Origin: BRH-c54 sp965284565 | GTDB taxonomy: Bacteria > Bacteroidota > Bacteroidia > Flavobacteriales_E > Vicingaceae | Reading direction: 5' to 3' | Assembly: GCA_965284565.1 (NCBI GenBank) | Contig: OZ260100.1 | Location: forward strand, 992,001 to 1,056,000 | DNA: 64,000 nt | In this document: positions 42,887 to 51,587 of the stretch, piece after piece | Layout: every line of letters begins with the position of its first letter | Position numbering within the stretch: position 1 is the first letter of the stretch | Made by a program: the position numbers and the translations under genes | Notes under the pieces: model-generated | The model's input: only the letters and a program-made list of their open reading frames with translations | Databases searched by the model: none | Told to the model about the DNA's origin: nothing

Positions 42887-44329
42887 TCACAATTTAATAC
42901 ACACATTTTTAGGTTCGGTAAAGAATTGTAGGGCTTCAAAACCACCTTCTCTTCCTACTCCAGAGTTTTTAACTCCACCAAAAGGAGTTCTTAAATCTCT
43001 TAATAACCAACAGTTTACCCAAACAATTCCTGTGTGTAACTTGGCAGCTACTCTATGAGCTTTAGAAAGATTTTCTGTCCATACGGTAGAGGCTAATCCA
43101 TATTTGGTGCTATTTGCCATCATCAACACTTCTTCTTCGGTATCGAAAGGCATAATGGTTACTACCGGACCAAAAATTTCTTCTTGATTGGTTCTGCAAT
43201 TAAATGATAGTCCTTCAATAATAGTTGGAGCAATGTACCAACCGTTTTCAAATTCTCCACTTAAGCTTACTTGATTTCCTCCTGCTAACACTTTTCCGCC
43301 TTCTTCTTGAGCTAAATTAATGTAAGACAACACTTTTTCCATGTGTGATTTAGAAACTACTGCTCCTAAATTAGTGGAAGCATCTAAAGGATTTCCTACT
43401 TTTAATTGTTTGGTTTTTTCTACAAAGGCATTTTTAAATTTCTCGTAAATACCTCTTTGCACAAAAATTCTAGATCCACACAAACATATTTGTCCTTGAT
43501 TGGCAAAAGAAGAGTGTACCGTAGTTTTCAATGCTTTTTCAAAATCACAATCATCGAAAATAATGTTTGGATTTTTTCCTCCCAATTCCAATGATAATTT
43601 TTTAAACATTGGTCCTGCCGTTCTAATAATTTCTGCTCCTGTTACTGTTCCTCCGGTAAAAGATACCACAGGAATTTCAGGATGATTAGTAATAGCTGCT
43701 CCTACTTTTGGTCCTAAACCATGTACAATGTTCAATACACCTTTCGGGAAGCCAGCTTCTATACATAATTTTGAAAGTAAAAAAGCTGTCATTGGTGTTA
43801 CTTCGGAAGGCTTTGCTACTACCGTATTTCCGGCAGCTAAAGCGGGTGCTATTTTCCAGCTAAACAAATATAGCGGTAAATTCCAAGGAGAAATACAACC
43901 ACAAACACCTATAGGCTCTCTTAAGGTATAGTTAATGGCTTGGTCTTCCATAGCATGCGATTCTGAAGCAAAATGTAAAATACCTGTTGCATAAAACCTG
44001 AAATTACTTGCTGCTCTAGGAATATCAACTGTTTGAGCCAATTTTAACGGTTTACCATTGTCTTTAGATTCTGCTGCTGCGAGCGTGTCTAAATTTTGCT
44101 CAATCAAATCAACTAAACGCATAATAATTTTATAACGCTCTTCTTTTGGAGTTACCGACCATGATGGAAAAGCTGCTTTAGCTGCCTTCACTGCTAATTC
44201 TACATCAGTAGCATCAGAATCAGGAATAAGAGAATACACCTCTCCTTTTGAAGGGTTGTAGTTATCTAAATATTGTTTTGATTGAGGTTCAATCAATTCT
44301 CCGTTTATATAGTTAAGTAATTTTTCCAT
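42887..44329 (-). CDS. Aldehyde dehydrogenase, 2-aminomuconate/2-hydroxymuconate semialdehyde type
   Basis: 480 residues from the ATG MEKLLNYINGELIEP at 44329; the open frame begins 11 codons upstream, but those codons lie outside the conserved protein. Catalytic features: ELGGKNPNIIFDDCDFE with the general-base Glu, and the nucleophile Cys in SFANQGQICLCGSRIF (about Cys288). WNLPLYLFSWKIAPALAAGN is the cofactor-binding stretch. The protein resembles 2-aminomuconate-6-semialdehyde dehydrogenase, the step after ACMSD in the kynurenine/3-hydroxyanthranilate route, and the ACMSD gene is at 45576-46625. Substrate is inferred from this neighbour. Confidence 0.85.
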   Translation of the reverse strand: MEKLLNYINGELIEPQSKQYLDNYNPSKGEVYSLIPDSDATDVELAVKAAKAAFPSWSVTPKEERYKIIMRLVDLIEQNLDTLAAAESKDNGKPLKLAQTVDIPRAASNFRFYATGILHFASESHAMEDQAINYTLREPIGVCGCISPWNLPLYLFSWKIAPALAAGNTVVAKPSEVTPMTAFLLSKLCIEAGFPKGVLNIVHGLGPKVGAAITNHPEIPVVSFTGGTVTGAEIIRTAGPMFKKLSLELGGKNPNIIFDDCDFEKALKTTVHSSFANQGQICLCGSRIFVQRGIYEKFKNAFVEKTKQLKVGNPLDASTNLGAVVSKSHMEKVLSYINLAQEEGGKVLAGGNQVSLSGEFENGWYIAPTIIEGLSFNCRTNQEEIFGPVVTIMPFDTEEEVLMMANSTKYGLASTVWTENLSKAHRVAAKLHTGIVWVNCWLLRDLRTPFGGVKNSGVGREGGFEALQFFTEPKNVCIKL

Positions 44330-44368
44330 GATATTATTATTTTTTTTATTCGTTAGACTCAATAAAAA

Positions 44369-44490
44369 GGCTGAACTATTATGTTCAAGTTCGAGGCTTT
44401 CGCAGTTTTGAAAATCAGGAGTTTACTTTTTCGTAAATGACTGGTTTTTAAAACAAGATTAACGAAGAAATTGGACATAATAGTTCAGCC
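44369..44490. repeat. 122-bp element with perfect 16-bp inverted ends
   Basis: GGCTGAACTATTATGT (44369-44384) and ACATAATAGTTCAGCC (44475-44490) are perfect inverted repeats at the ends of a 122-base segment in the gap between two minus-strand genes. The right end lies 5 bases beyond the stop of the gene at 44496. No ORF is inside. It may be a MITE-like sequence or an RNA with a long closing stem. Confidence 0.75.
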
Positions 44491-44495
44491 ACAAA

Positions 44496-45428
44496 TTATT
44501 TCAAATGCTTTAACATATCTATCGTCATAGCATTCAAATCATAATGATGTCTCCACCCCCAATCTTCTTGAGCAGCAACATCATCAATGCTTTGTGGCCA
44601 GCTGTCTGCAATTTTCTGACGTTCGTCCACATTGTAACTTATTTCAAAATTGGGAATATGTTTTTTAATTTCTGCTGCAATTTCTTTTGGCGAAAAACTT
44701 ATTCCTCCCAAATTGTAACTCGAACGAATTTTCACATCTTCCGCTTTAGCATGCATCAACTCAATGGTTGCTCTAATAGCATCGGGCATGTACATCATTG
44801 GTAAATAGGTGTTTTCTGATAAAAAACAAGAAAAGTTACCTGTTTTCAATCCTTGATGGTAAATATCCACTGCATAATCGGTTGTACCACCACCAGGTAG
44901 CGATTTGTAACCAATTAAACCTGGGTAACGGATGCTTCTAACATCTACATTATATTTATTGAAATAATACTCGCACCAACGCTCACCAGCTTGTTTGCTA
45001 ATACCATAAACCGTTGTAGGCTCCATAATGGTAAGTTGTGGCGTGTTTACTCTTGGTGTTGTTGGACCAAAAACAGCAATAGAACTTGGCCAATATACTT
45101 TTTTAATAATGCCTTCTTTGGCTAAGTTTAACACGTTAAACAAGCTATCCATGTTTAATCGCCAGCCAAATTCTGGGTTTTTCTCTGCTGTAGCAGAAAG
45201 TAAGGCCGCCAACAAATACACTTGAGTAACTTGATATTTTTTTACAATAGTTAACAATTGTTCTTTGTTTAAAATATCTACTATTTCAAACGGACCCGAT
45301 TGTTCTTGTTGAGGCATTTTTATATCTGAGGCAACAACATTATCGTTACCATACATTTTTCTTAATTCTTCAACTAACTCTGTTCCAATTTGTCCCGAAG
45401 AGCCTATTACTAATATCGTTTCTGACAT
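44496..45428 (-). CDS. L-threonine 3-dehydrogenase-like NAD-dependent epimerase/dehydrogenase
   Basis: 310 residues of the extended SDR family with the NAD-binding loop ILVIGSSGQIGTELVEEL. It contains LLAALLSATAEKNPEFGWRLN, WPSSIAVFG and the active YxxxK in TVYGISKQAGE; the IRYPGLIGYKSLPGGGTTDYAV stretch is characteristic of the short-chain L-threonine dehydrogenase family (TDH) found in Bacteroidota and animals. It would oxidise threonine to 2-amino-3-ketobutyrate, which then goes to glycine and acetyl-CoA; the partner KBL gene is not in the window. It lies in a cluster with ACMSD and AMSDH-like genes, so it belongs to an amino acid catabolism region. Confidence 0.85.
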   Translation of the reverse strand: MSETILVIGSSGQIGTELVEELRKMYGNDNVVASDIKMPQQEQSGPFEIVDILNKEQLLTIVKKYQVTQVYLLAALLSATAEKNPEFGWRLNMDSLFNVLNLAKEGIIKKVYWPSSIAVFGPTTPRVNTPQLTIMEPTTVYGISKQAGERWCEYYFNKYNVDVRSIRYPGLIGYKSLPGGGTTDYAVDIYHQGLKTGNFSCFLSENTYLPMMYMPDAIRATIELMHAKAEDVKIRSSYNLGGISFSPKEIAAEIKKHIPNFEISYNVDERQKIADSWPQSIDDVAAQEDWGWRHHYDLNAMTIDMLKHLK

Positions 45429-45575
45429 AAATTACGCTGTATTTTCCCGCTTGGCAGGCATTTTTATTTTTTGTCGAAAATACACATTTTGAGAAAAAAA
45501 TAAAGTGATATTGATTAACTATTTTTGGTTTTAGAAGAAGAAAAAACAATAATTAACTATTCTTATTAAATTTTT

Positions 45576-46625
45576 CTATCCTAACCATTTCTTAACGTTA
45601 TCTTTCCAAATGTTTTTTACTTCTTCTTCGGTTAAAATATTTAGTGCTAATGCATCATCCAACACTTTTCCTGGGTAAGAATTTTTTACAGATTCCATTT
45701 CTCCCAAAGGATAAGGGTCATCTAATCCGCAAACAATTTGTTCGCTGCCTACTCTATGTTTAAGCAATTGTAAAGTGTAAGGATCGTGTACCAAGGTGTC
45801 GAAAAATAAATTTGGATGTCCGAGCGTAGTTTTTGGATGTTCCACATCTTGAAATAAATCCGGTCTGCCTTCAAAGCCTTGTACTCTTCTACCAAAGTTG
45901 GCTTGACCTAACATGCAACCATGAGCAAAACAAGTTCTAATATTCGGAAAACGATTAGGAATATTTTTTAGGGTAAACATGTGCAAAGCATCTGCCGATT
46001 GAGCCATCATCCATACCAAATGAAAACGCCAATATTCATCTTTTAATGCTACCATTTTCTCCCCATCATAAGGATGAATTTCTACTGCTAAATTATATTT
46101 GCTAGCCAATTCGTAAATAGGAAAAACCACTTCGTCTGCAATAGAAACCCACTGGTTTTGAGCATTTAAAAAGTGTGTGGGCAAACACAATAACTTCATT
46201 TTATGTTGTTTTACACAACGTTCTATTTCTTTTAATGCTTGTTCTATATATAACGGCTGCACCACAAAACCACAAGTAAATTTATCGGGGTGATTATGCT
46301 GTACCGAAGCATTAAAATCGTTTTGCCAACGAATAGCATCTACCGCGTCTTGTTTATCCCAACCATTACAATAAATTTGAGAAAGATTAAGCATAACGGC
46401 ATGGTCGATATTGTTTTTTTCCATCCATATTATTTTTTCATCTAAGAAAAAACTTTTGTCGGTAATGGGTCTCGACCATGTTCCTTGGTGCATAAATTGT
46501 TTTTTGTCGTCTATCCAAAACAATTTTTTATCTTTCATAAACTGAGGCACCTCATGAGGTTCGGGCAATAAATGTCCGTGAGCATTAATTCGTTCTATTT
46601 TTTTTGAGTTTTCTTTATCTGTCAT
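45576..46625 (-). CDS. 2-Amino-3-carboxymuconate-6-semialdehyde decarboxylase (ACMSD)
   Basis: 349 residues of the amidohydrolase superfamily. The metal ligand pair is HGH in RINAHGHLLPEPHEVP; a histidine follows in LPTHFLNAQ, a further one in TCFAHGCMLGQ, and GLDDPYPLGE near the C-terminus is the diagnostic ACMSD aspartate motif. It decarboxylates 2-amino-3-carboxymuconate semialdehyde, directing 3-hydroxyanthranilate away from NAD synthesis and toward glutaryl-CoA. The downstream AMSDH-like gene supports this. The other steps of tryptophan catabolism (kynA/B, kmo, haaO) are not seen in the window. Confidence 0.87.
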   Translation of the reverse strand: MTDKENSKKIERINAHGHLLPEPHEVPQFMKDKKLFWIDDKKQFMHQGTWSRPITDKSFFLDEKIIWMEKNNIDHAVMLNLSQIYCNGWDKQDAVDAIRWQNDFNASVQHNHPDKFTCGFVVQPLYIEQALKEIERCVKQHKMKLLCLPTHFLNAQNQWVSIADEVVFPIYELASKYNLAVEIHPYDGEKMVALKDEYWRFHLVWMMAQSADALHMFTLKNIPNRFPNIRTCFAHGCMLGQANFGRRVQGFEGRPDLFQDVEHPKTTLGHPNLFFDTLVHDPYTLQLLKHRVGSEQIVCGLDDPYPLGEMESVKNSYPGKVLDDALALNILTEEEVKNIWKDNVKKWLG

Positions 46626-46649
46626 TATTCTTATTCTTTTCTATTTTCT

Positions 46650-47570
46650 TCATATTTTTTTCCAAGAGGCAACACATCTAAAACCAACATATTCTGATGG
46701 ATATTCTTGATGTTGTGGAATATCAAAATGAGTGTTGGTAGTATCTCTCCAATTACCACCTATTATTTTATTTTCTTCTGCCAACCATTCACTTGCATTT
46801 CCATAAAAATAGAAACCTAAATTAGTGTTTTTATCGCAACGTGTAGTTTTTAGAGGTTCCACTAGCAAGGAATCTCCATCGCAAGGAACAACATTATAAT
46901 TAGAGTGGTTAGGAATATCCTCTTTTCTTATATGAAAATCACAATACTTCTTTTTACATGTTTTTCCATTATTTAGATTGTATACTTCAAAAAAATCTTT
47001 CCCTAGCAACCATTCTTCTTTTGTTGGTAAACGATATTCAGGATAAATATTGTACCTCAAATCAGGTGGCGTATTGTTGTATTTTCCACTGTAATAATTT
47101 TCTACAGAAAAATAATTCTCAGCATGTTGAGCAGGATTTCGTAATAACGCTTTTTCTCTAATCAAATAAAGCTCAAAAATTCTGTCAGACCTCCACTTAC
47201 AATAATTTAATACTTGTTCTTGAGAAATTCCAACCATAGGATAACTCCTATATTTTGGATGCATAAAATAATACTCAGAATATGTATACCCTAAACAAGA
47301 ATCTTTTAACCATTCAAATGTTTCAGGTTGAGTTAACTTATACTCTTTAGAATCTTCTCCAAAGACTCTCATTACCCAATAAGTATACTCTGCATAACTA
47401 AAATTTGAGATTTCAGTTTGATCTATAAAAAGGTTTTCTGCAATTTTTGTTGTTCCGGGAGGTGTTTCTTTTGAAAAATCTTTTACCTTATCTTTTTTAA
47501 TAAAGCTGCTAAGCACAACAACTATTGCCGTTACAAATAAAATATAATGGATAAACTTAAGTGGTCGCAT
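46650..47570 (-). CDS. Formylglycine-generating-enzyme-like (SUMF1) lipoprotein/membrane-anchored protein
   Basis: 306 residues from the ATG at 47570 (MRPLKFIHYILF); the longer frame to 47627 includes a degenerate repeat sequence, so I prefer the inner start. A membrane anchor spans residues 5-25, then the FGE-sulfatase domain: LFIDQTEISNFSYAEYTYWV, YPMVGISQEQVLNYCKWRSDR, YRLPTKEEWLLG, GNASEWL and IIGGNWRDT...YVGFRCV. These are fold motifs; the paired cysteines of true formylglycine enzymes are not obvious, so it may be a structural GldJ/GldK-like relative. Gene neighbours give no further hint. Confidence 0.8.
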   Translation of the reverse strand: MRPLKFIHYILFVTAIVVVLSSFIKKDKVKDFSKETPPGTTKIAENLFIDQTEISNFSYAEYTYWVMRVFGEDSKEYKLTQPETFEWLKDSCLGYTYSEYYFMHPKYRSYPMVGISQEQVLNYCKWRSDRIFELYLIREKALLRNPAQHAENYFSVENYYSGKYNNTPPDLRYNIYPEYRLPTKEEWLLGKDFFEVYNLNNGKTCKKKYCDFHIRKEDIPNHSNYNVVPCDGDSLLVEPLKTTRCDKNTNLGFYFYGNASEWLAEENKIIGGNWRDTTNTHFDIPQHQEYPSEYVGFRCVASWKKI

Positions 47571-47603
47571 CTTTAAAATAAAGCTCATTAAGGTTATTGT
47601 TTT

Positions 47604-47775
47604 TAAACACAAATTAACACGTATCACACAAATTTTTTCTGCTTTACCAATAAAATTCCCACAAATACATCTTCGATGTTTTATAATTTGTGACCATTAG
47701 TGAAATTTACATTTTTTAATTTGTGTATCCCTAGCAAATAAAACAATGTTTTGTGTGATAATTCTCATTAATTAG
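47604..47775. repeat. Degenerate inverted-repeat intergenic element
   Basis: AACACAAATTAACACG...CACACAAATTT (47605-47635) faces AATTTGTGTATCC and TTTTGTGTGATAATTCTCATTAATT (47719-47773) in an imperfect inverted arrangement. Elements with CACAAATTAACACG words recur in many Bacteroidota intergenic regions. It overlaps the optional first codons of the upstream gene, arguing for the later start at 47570. Confidence 0.5.
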
Positions 47776-47897
47776 GTTCAAAGGTAAGAAAAAAGTGCTG
47801 TTTTATAAATCCACCTAAAAGGATGAATTTTTTATCTCTTCATCTCTTGAAAATAGCATATATTATGAGTAGCTTCGCACTTCAATTTTTCAATTGA

Positions 47898-48066
47898 ACC
47901 CGGATTATGCATTAGAACTTCGTTATGAGGGTTTAAAGTGCAATAAAATAAGTCATTTTACCGACTAAGGCATAGCACCGCTATGGTAAAGGAGGAAAAT
48001 GAAATACAACGACTTATTTTAAAGCAATTTGAAGCTGTAATAGATTTTCTAATGCATAATCCGGGT
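47898..48066. repeat. 169-bp palindromic MITE-like element with perfect 20-bp inverted ends
   Basis: ACCCGGATTATGCATTAGAA (47898-47917) and its exact reverse complement (48047-48066) bound a 169-base segment. Nested inside are AAAATAAGTC/GACTTATTTT, CATTTT/AAAATG and CATAGC-ACC-GCTATG, so the whole element can fold into one long hairpin. No ORF is inside. It ends 40 bases before the isocitrate dehydrogenase gene, so it probably influences its leader. With the repeat at 47604 it accounts for nearly all of the 480-base gap between the genes; I see no further gene there. Confidence 0.82.
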
Positions 48067-48106
48067 AAACTATCAATATTCTTTATCATATAAAATACGG
48101 TTTATC

Positions 48107-50332
48107 ATGACACAAAAATCTAAAATTATTTACACCAAAACTGATGAAGCACCAGTTTTGGCTACTTATTCACTTTTACCTATTGTAAAATCTTTTGCTT
48201 CGGCTGCCGATGTAGAAATTGAAACGAAAGACATTTCTTTAGCGGCAAGAATTTTAGCTCTTTTCCCTGATTTTTTATCTGATAACCAACAAATTACTGA
48301 CGATTTAGCTTATTTAGGTGGTTTAGCCACCAAACCTGAGGCTAACATCATTAAACTTCCAAATATTAGTGCTTCTATTCCTCAATTAAAAGAAGCTATT
48401 AAAGAATTGCAAGGTAAAGGGTATAAAATTCCTGATTATCCAGACACCCCAAAAAACGCTGCAGAAGAAGACATTAGAAGCAGATACGACAAAGTGAAAG
48501 GTAGTGCTGTAAATCCTGTTTTAAGAGAAGGAAACTCAGATAGAAGAGCTCCTAAAGCAGTGAAAAACTATGCTAAAAAACACCCTCACAGTATGGGAGC
48601 TTGGTCAGCAGATTCTAAATCGCATGTAGCTCATATGAATGATGGAGATTTCTATAACTCAGAAAAATCTGTAATTGTTGCAAATGACACTAATATTAGT
48701 ATAGAATTAGTTGATAATGGTGGAAATACTACTGTTTTAAAAGCTAAAACAGCTCTTAAAAAAGATGAGATTATTGATTCGGCTGTAATGAAAGCAGATA
48801 AATTAAAAACATTTATTGCTGAGCAAATTGAAGATGCTAAGCAAAAAGACGTGTTGTTTTCAGTTCATCTGAAAGCTACCATGATGAAGGTTTCCGATCC
48901 AGTTATTTTTGGTCATTTTGTAGAAGTATTTTTTAAAGATGTTTTTGAAAAACATGCTAACACATTTAGTAAATTAGGATTTAATCCTAACAATGGGTTA
49001 ACAGATTTATATACTAAATTAAACAGTTTAGACGGTGCTGAAAAAACCGCTATTATAGCTGATATTGATGCTTGTTATGCTAACAGACCAAAATTAGCTA
49101 TGGTAGATTCTAACAAAGGAATTACCAACTTACACATGCCTAATGATGTAATTATTGATGCATCTATGCCGGCTTACATCAGAAACTCAGGAAAAATGTG
49201 GGGGCCTGATGGCAACGCTAAAGACACTAAATTTATTATTCCTGACACCAGTTATGCGGGTTTATACCAAGTAGTAATTGACGATTGCAAGAAAAACGGA
49301 GCTTATAACCCAGCAACAATGGGAAGTGTTCCTAATGTAGGGTTAATGGCTCAAAAAGCAGAAGAATATGGTTCTCACGATAAAACTTTTATTATTGAAA
49401 AAGCTGGTGTTGTTAAAGTAATTGATGATAACAAAAACGTGTTGATGGAACAAACTGTTAATGCAGGCGATATTTTTAGAATGTGTCAAACCAAAGATGC
49501 TCCTATACAAGATTGGGTAAAATTGGCAGTAAACAGAGCAAGAGCTTCTCAAACACCTGCAGTTTTCTGGTTAGATGAGAACAGAGCTCACGATAGCAAC
49601 TTAATTGCTAAAGTAACCACTTACTTGAGGGACCATGATACTAATGGTTTAGAGATCCATATTAAATCGCCAAAAGAGGCAATGGATTTTACCTTAGCAA
49701 GAATTAGAGCTGGAAAAGATACAATTTCTGTTACAGGAAATGTGTTGAGAGATTATTTAACTGATTTGTTCCCAATTTTAGAAGTAGGAACAAGTGCTAA
49801 AATGCTTTCTATTGTTCCATTAATGAATGGCGGTGGTTTATTTGAAACAGGTGCAGGAGGTTCTGCTCCAAAACACGTAGAGCAATTTATTAACGAAAAC
49901 CATTTAAGATGGGATTCGTTAGGAGAATTTTTGGCATTAGCCGTTTCTTTAGAACATTTAAGCGAAGTAAACAACAATCCGAAAGCAAAAATATTGGCAG
50001 AGACATTAGATGAAGCTACAGGTAAATTCTTAGATGAGGATAAATCTCCATCGAGAAATGTGGGTGAGCTAGATAACAGAGGAAGTCACTTTTATTTAGC
50101 CATGTATTGGGCAGAAGCGTTGGCAAAACAATCGAAAGATTTAGAACTTAAAACTAAGTTTACACCAATTGCTCAAGATTTAACATCAAGTGAAAATACT
50201 ATTGTTAATGAGTTAAACTCGGCTCAAGGAAGTCCTGTAAATATTGGTGGTTATTATTATCCGTCTGTTGAAAAAGTAGCCAAAGCTATGAGTCCTAGTG
50301 GAACTTTAAATGAGATTTTAGCTCAGATATAA
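48107..50332 (+). CDS. icd: NADP-dependent isocitrate dehydrogenase, monomeric
   Basis: 741 residues, the length of the monomeric (IDH-II) type. It contains KIIYTKTDEAPVLATYSLLP at the start, LREGNSDRRAPKAVKNYAKK with conserved residues for isocitrate binding, KATMMKVSDPVIFGHFVEVF, HMPNDVIIDASMPAYIR, and the GGGLFETGAGGSAPKHVEQF phrase near residue 580, all typical of this family. It oxidatively decarboxylates isocitrate to 2-oxoglutarate in the TCA cycle with NADP. The gene is followed after a short gap by the thiamine-binding-like protein. Upstream is the 169-base hairpin element. Confidence 0.96.
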   Translation: MTQKSKIIYTKTDEAPVLATYSLLPIVKSFASAADVEIETKDISLAARILALFPDFLSDNQQITDDLAYLGGLATKPEANIIKLPNISASIPQLKEAIKELQGKGYKIPDYPDTPKNAAEEDIRSRYDKVKGSAVNPVLREGNSDRRAPKAVKNYAKKHPHSMGAWSADSKSHVAHMNDGDFYNSEKSVIVANDTNISIELVDNGGNTTVLKAKTALKKDEIIDSAVMKADKLKTFIAEQIEDAKQKDVLFSVHLKATMMKVSDPVIFGHFVEVFFKDVFEKHANTFSKLGFNPNNGLTDLYTKLNSLDGAEKTAIIADIDACYANRPKLAMVDSNKGITNLHMPNDVIIDASMPAYIRNSGKMWGPDGNAKDTKFIIPDTSYAGLYQVVIDDCKKNGAYNPATMGSVPNVGLMAQKAEEYGSHDKTFIIEKAGVVKVIDDNKNVLMEQTVNAGDIFRMCQTKDAPIQDWVKLAVNRARASQTPAVFWLDENRAHDSNLIAKVTTYLRDHDTNGLEIHIKSPKEAMDFTLARIRAGKDTISVTGNVLRDYLTDLFPILEVGTSAKMLSIVPLMNGGGLFETGAGGSAPKHVEQFINENHLRWDSLGEFLALAVSLEHLSEVNNNPKAKILAETLDEATGKFLDEDKSPSRNVGELDNRGSHFYLAMYWAEALAKQSKDLELKTKFTPIAQDLTSSENTIVNELNSAQGSPVNIGGYYYPSVEKVAKAMSPSGTLNEILAQI

Positions 50333-50352
50333 ATTTGTATAATTATTTCCTT

Positions 50353-50601
50353 ATGAAAACTACTATAGAAATAAGTAATTACCCTTTAAATGCAGATTAC
50401 ATTCCGCCAATACAAGATTTTATTGATAGGATAAATGCACATGCCAACATTACTGTAAAAGTAAATGCAACTAGTACCCATATTGTTGGAGAAATAGATG
50501 AAGTAATGCCTATTTTGCAGCAAGAAATAAAAACATCATTTGAAAAATTCGGTAAAATGATATTTGTAATGAAAGTCCTAAATGGTGCCTTGGATATCTA
50601 A
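50353..50601 (+). CDS. YKOF-like thiamine-binding-type small protein
   Basis: 82 residues from the ATG at 50353 (MKTTIEISNYPLNADYIPPI); an upstream TTG at 50335 is possible but less likely. It resembles a single domain of the YKOF/thiamine-binding fold: TTIEISNYPLNADYIPPIQDF, VKVNATSTHIVGEIDEV, MPILQQEIKTSF. The next gene, overlapping by 20 bases, is a PnuC-type transporter. In several Bacteroidota such pairs occur with thiamine-associated genes, so the protein may bind thiamine or a derivative in the cytoplasm. This function is inferred; no riboswitch is visible upstream. Confidence 0.7.
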   Translation: MKTTIEISNYPLNADYIPPIQDFIDRINAHANITVKVNATSTHIVGEIDEVMPILQQEIKTSFEKFGKMIFVMKVLNGALDI

Positions 50602-51184
50602 CCATATAGAACTATTACTTGAAATTGTTGCTGTAATTTTTGGTGTGCTTTACACGGTTTTAATGGCAAAAAACAAAATTTCATGTTGGATTTTTGGGAT
50701 ACTAGGCTCATTGTTAAGCATCTATTTGTTTATAGAATATGCTAAATTATATGCAGAAGCTTTGTTATCCGTTTTTTATGTTTTTGCAGGTATTTATGGT
50801 TGGATAATGTGGAAAAAGCAAGAAGTAATAACAAAAGTATATCAAGATACTTTACAGAAAAACATTTTGCTCATACTTATCGGCACTGTACTTTCTTTTG
50901 GAATGTATTTTATATTGTCTTCTTTTTTTAAAGAAGCACAAAAACCTTTAATAGATGCTTTTACTACCATCTTTAGTTTTATTGCTACTTACATGATGGC
51001 AAAAAAACGGATAGAAAATTGGCTTTATTGGATAGCAATCGATGGCGTATCCGTTTATTTATATTATACCAGAGGGTTGGAGATTTATGCATTGTTGATG
51101 TTTGCTTATACCATAATAGTAATTTATGGTTATTTTCAATGGAAAAAGTTGACTGTGGAAAGTGTTAATATTAACTCACTTTGA
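50582..51184 (+). CDS. pnuC: PnuC-family vitamin transporter (PnuT-like?)
   Basis: 200 residues with about seven membrane helices. The family motif pairs are visible: GWIMWKK (WxxW, about residues 72-78), and YGYFQWKK near the C-terminus, as well as NWLYWIAIDGVSVYLY. PnuC transports nicotinamide riboside; homologues PnuT and PnuX move thiamine and riboflavin. The upstream YKOF-like protein argues for thiamine, although the sequence alone does not distinguish. Start codon lies 20 bases inside the upstream gene. The 3' end overlaps the convergent gene by 14 bases. Confidence 0.85.
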   Translation: MVPWISNHIELLLEIVAVIFGVLYTVLMAKNKISCWIFGILGSLLSIYLFIEYAKLYAEALLSVFYVFAGIYGWIMWKKQEVITKVYQDTLQKNILLILIGTVLSFGMYFILSSFFKEAQKPLIDAFTTIFSFIATYMMAKKRIENWLYWIAIDGVSVYLYYTRGLEIYALLMFAYTIIVIYGYFQWKKLTVESVNINSL

Positions 51185-51587
51185 TTTCTCCATTTAGTTC
51201 CAACAATTTTTTAATAAAACTTTCATTGTTATTGGGGCTGATGTAGATTTCATCATATTGGTTGTATTTTATTATTAATCCTTTTCGAGCCAAAGCAGGT
51301 TTTATACCTACATAAAGCGTTTTGTTGGCTTCTACTTCTCTAATATCGGCAATGTTTATTTTACCTCTTATGGGACCACTTTTGTAAAACAAATACTCTT
51401 TGGTAACTACGTATGAAGTATCGAAATAAATCCAGAGCAACAAAAGTATAACAGCAAGCACCAATAAATTTGTCCAATGCCATTCTTTACCTTGATGTAA
51501 CTGTAAAAATGTTAACCCTACTAATAACATTATAACGCCAAAGACTAGCAAAGTAAATAGAATGTCTTTTCTACTGGTAAATTTCAT
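51171..51587 (-). CDS. Small membrane protein with PH-like domain
   Basis: 138 residues: two membrane helices (about residues 10-30 and 39-55), then a bacterial PH-like beta domain (YVVTKEYLFYKSGPIRGKIN, IADIREVEANKTLYVG, YDEIYISPNN). Such proteins are usually called PH-domain-containing or DUF-type envelope proteins, with unknown role. Its start abuts the end of the next upstream gene (51587). Convergent with the PnuC-like gene. Confidence 0.7.
   Translation of the reverse strand: MKFTSRKDILFTLLVFGVIMLLVGLTFLQLHQGKEWHWTNLLVLAVILLLLWIYFDTSYVVTKEYLFYKSGPIRGKINIADIREVEANKTLYVGIKPALARKGLIIKYNQYDEIYISPNNNESFIKKLLELNGEIKVS

Noticed and set aside
42697..48066. CRISPR array or integron cassette array
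   Set aside because: The repeats are of four different kinds, in inverted pairs with unlike lengths, without regular spacers, cas genes or an integrase.
50333..50352. Thiamine pyrophosphate riboswitch before the YKOF/PnuC pair
   Set aside because: Only 20 bases separate the two genes and no THI-box-like sequence is seen, so there is no room for one.
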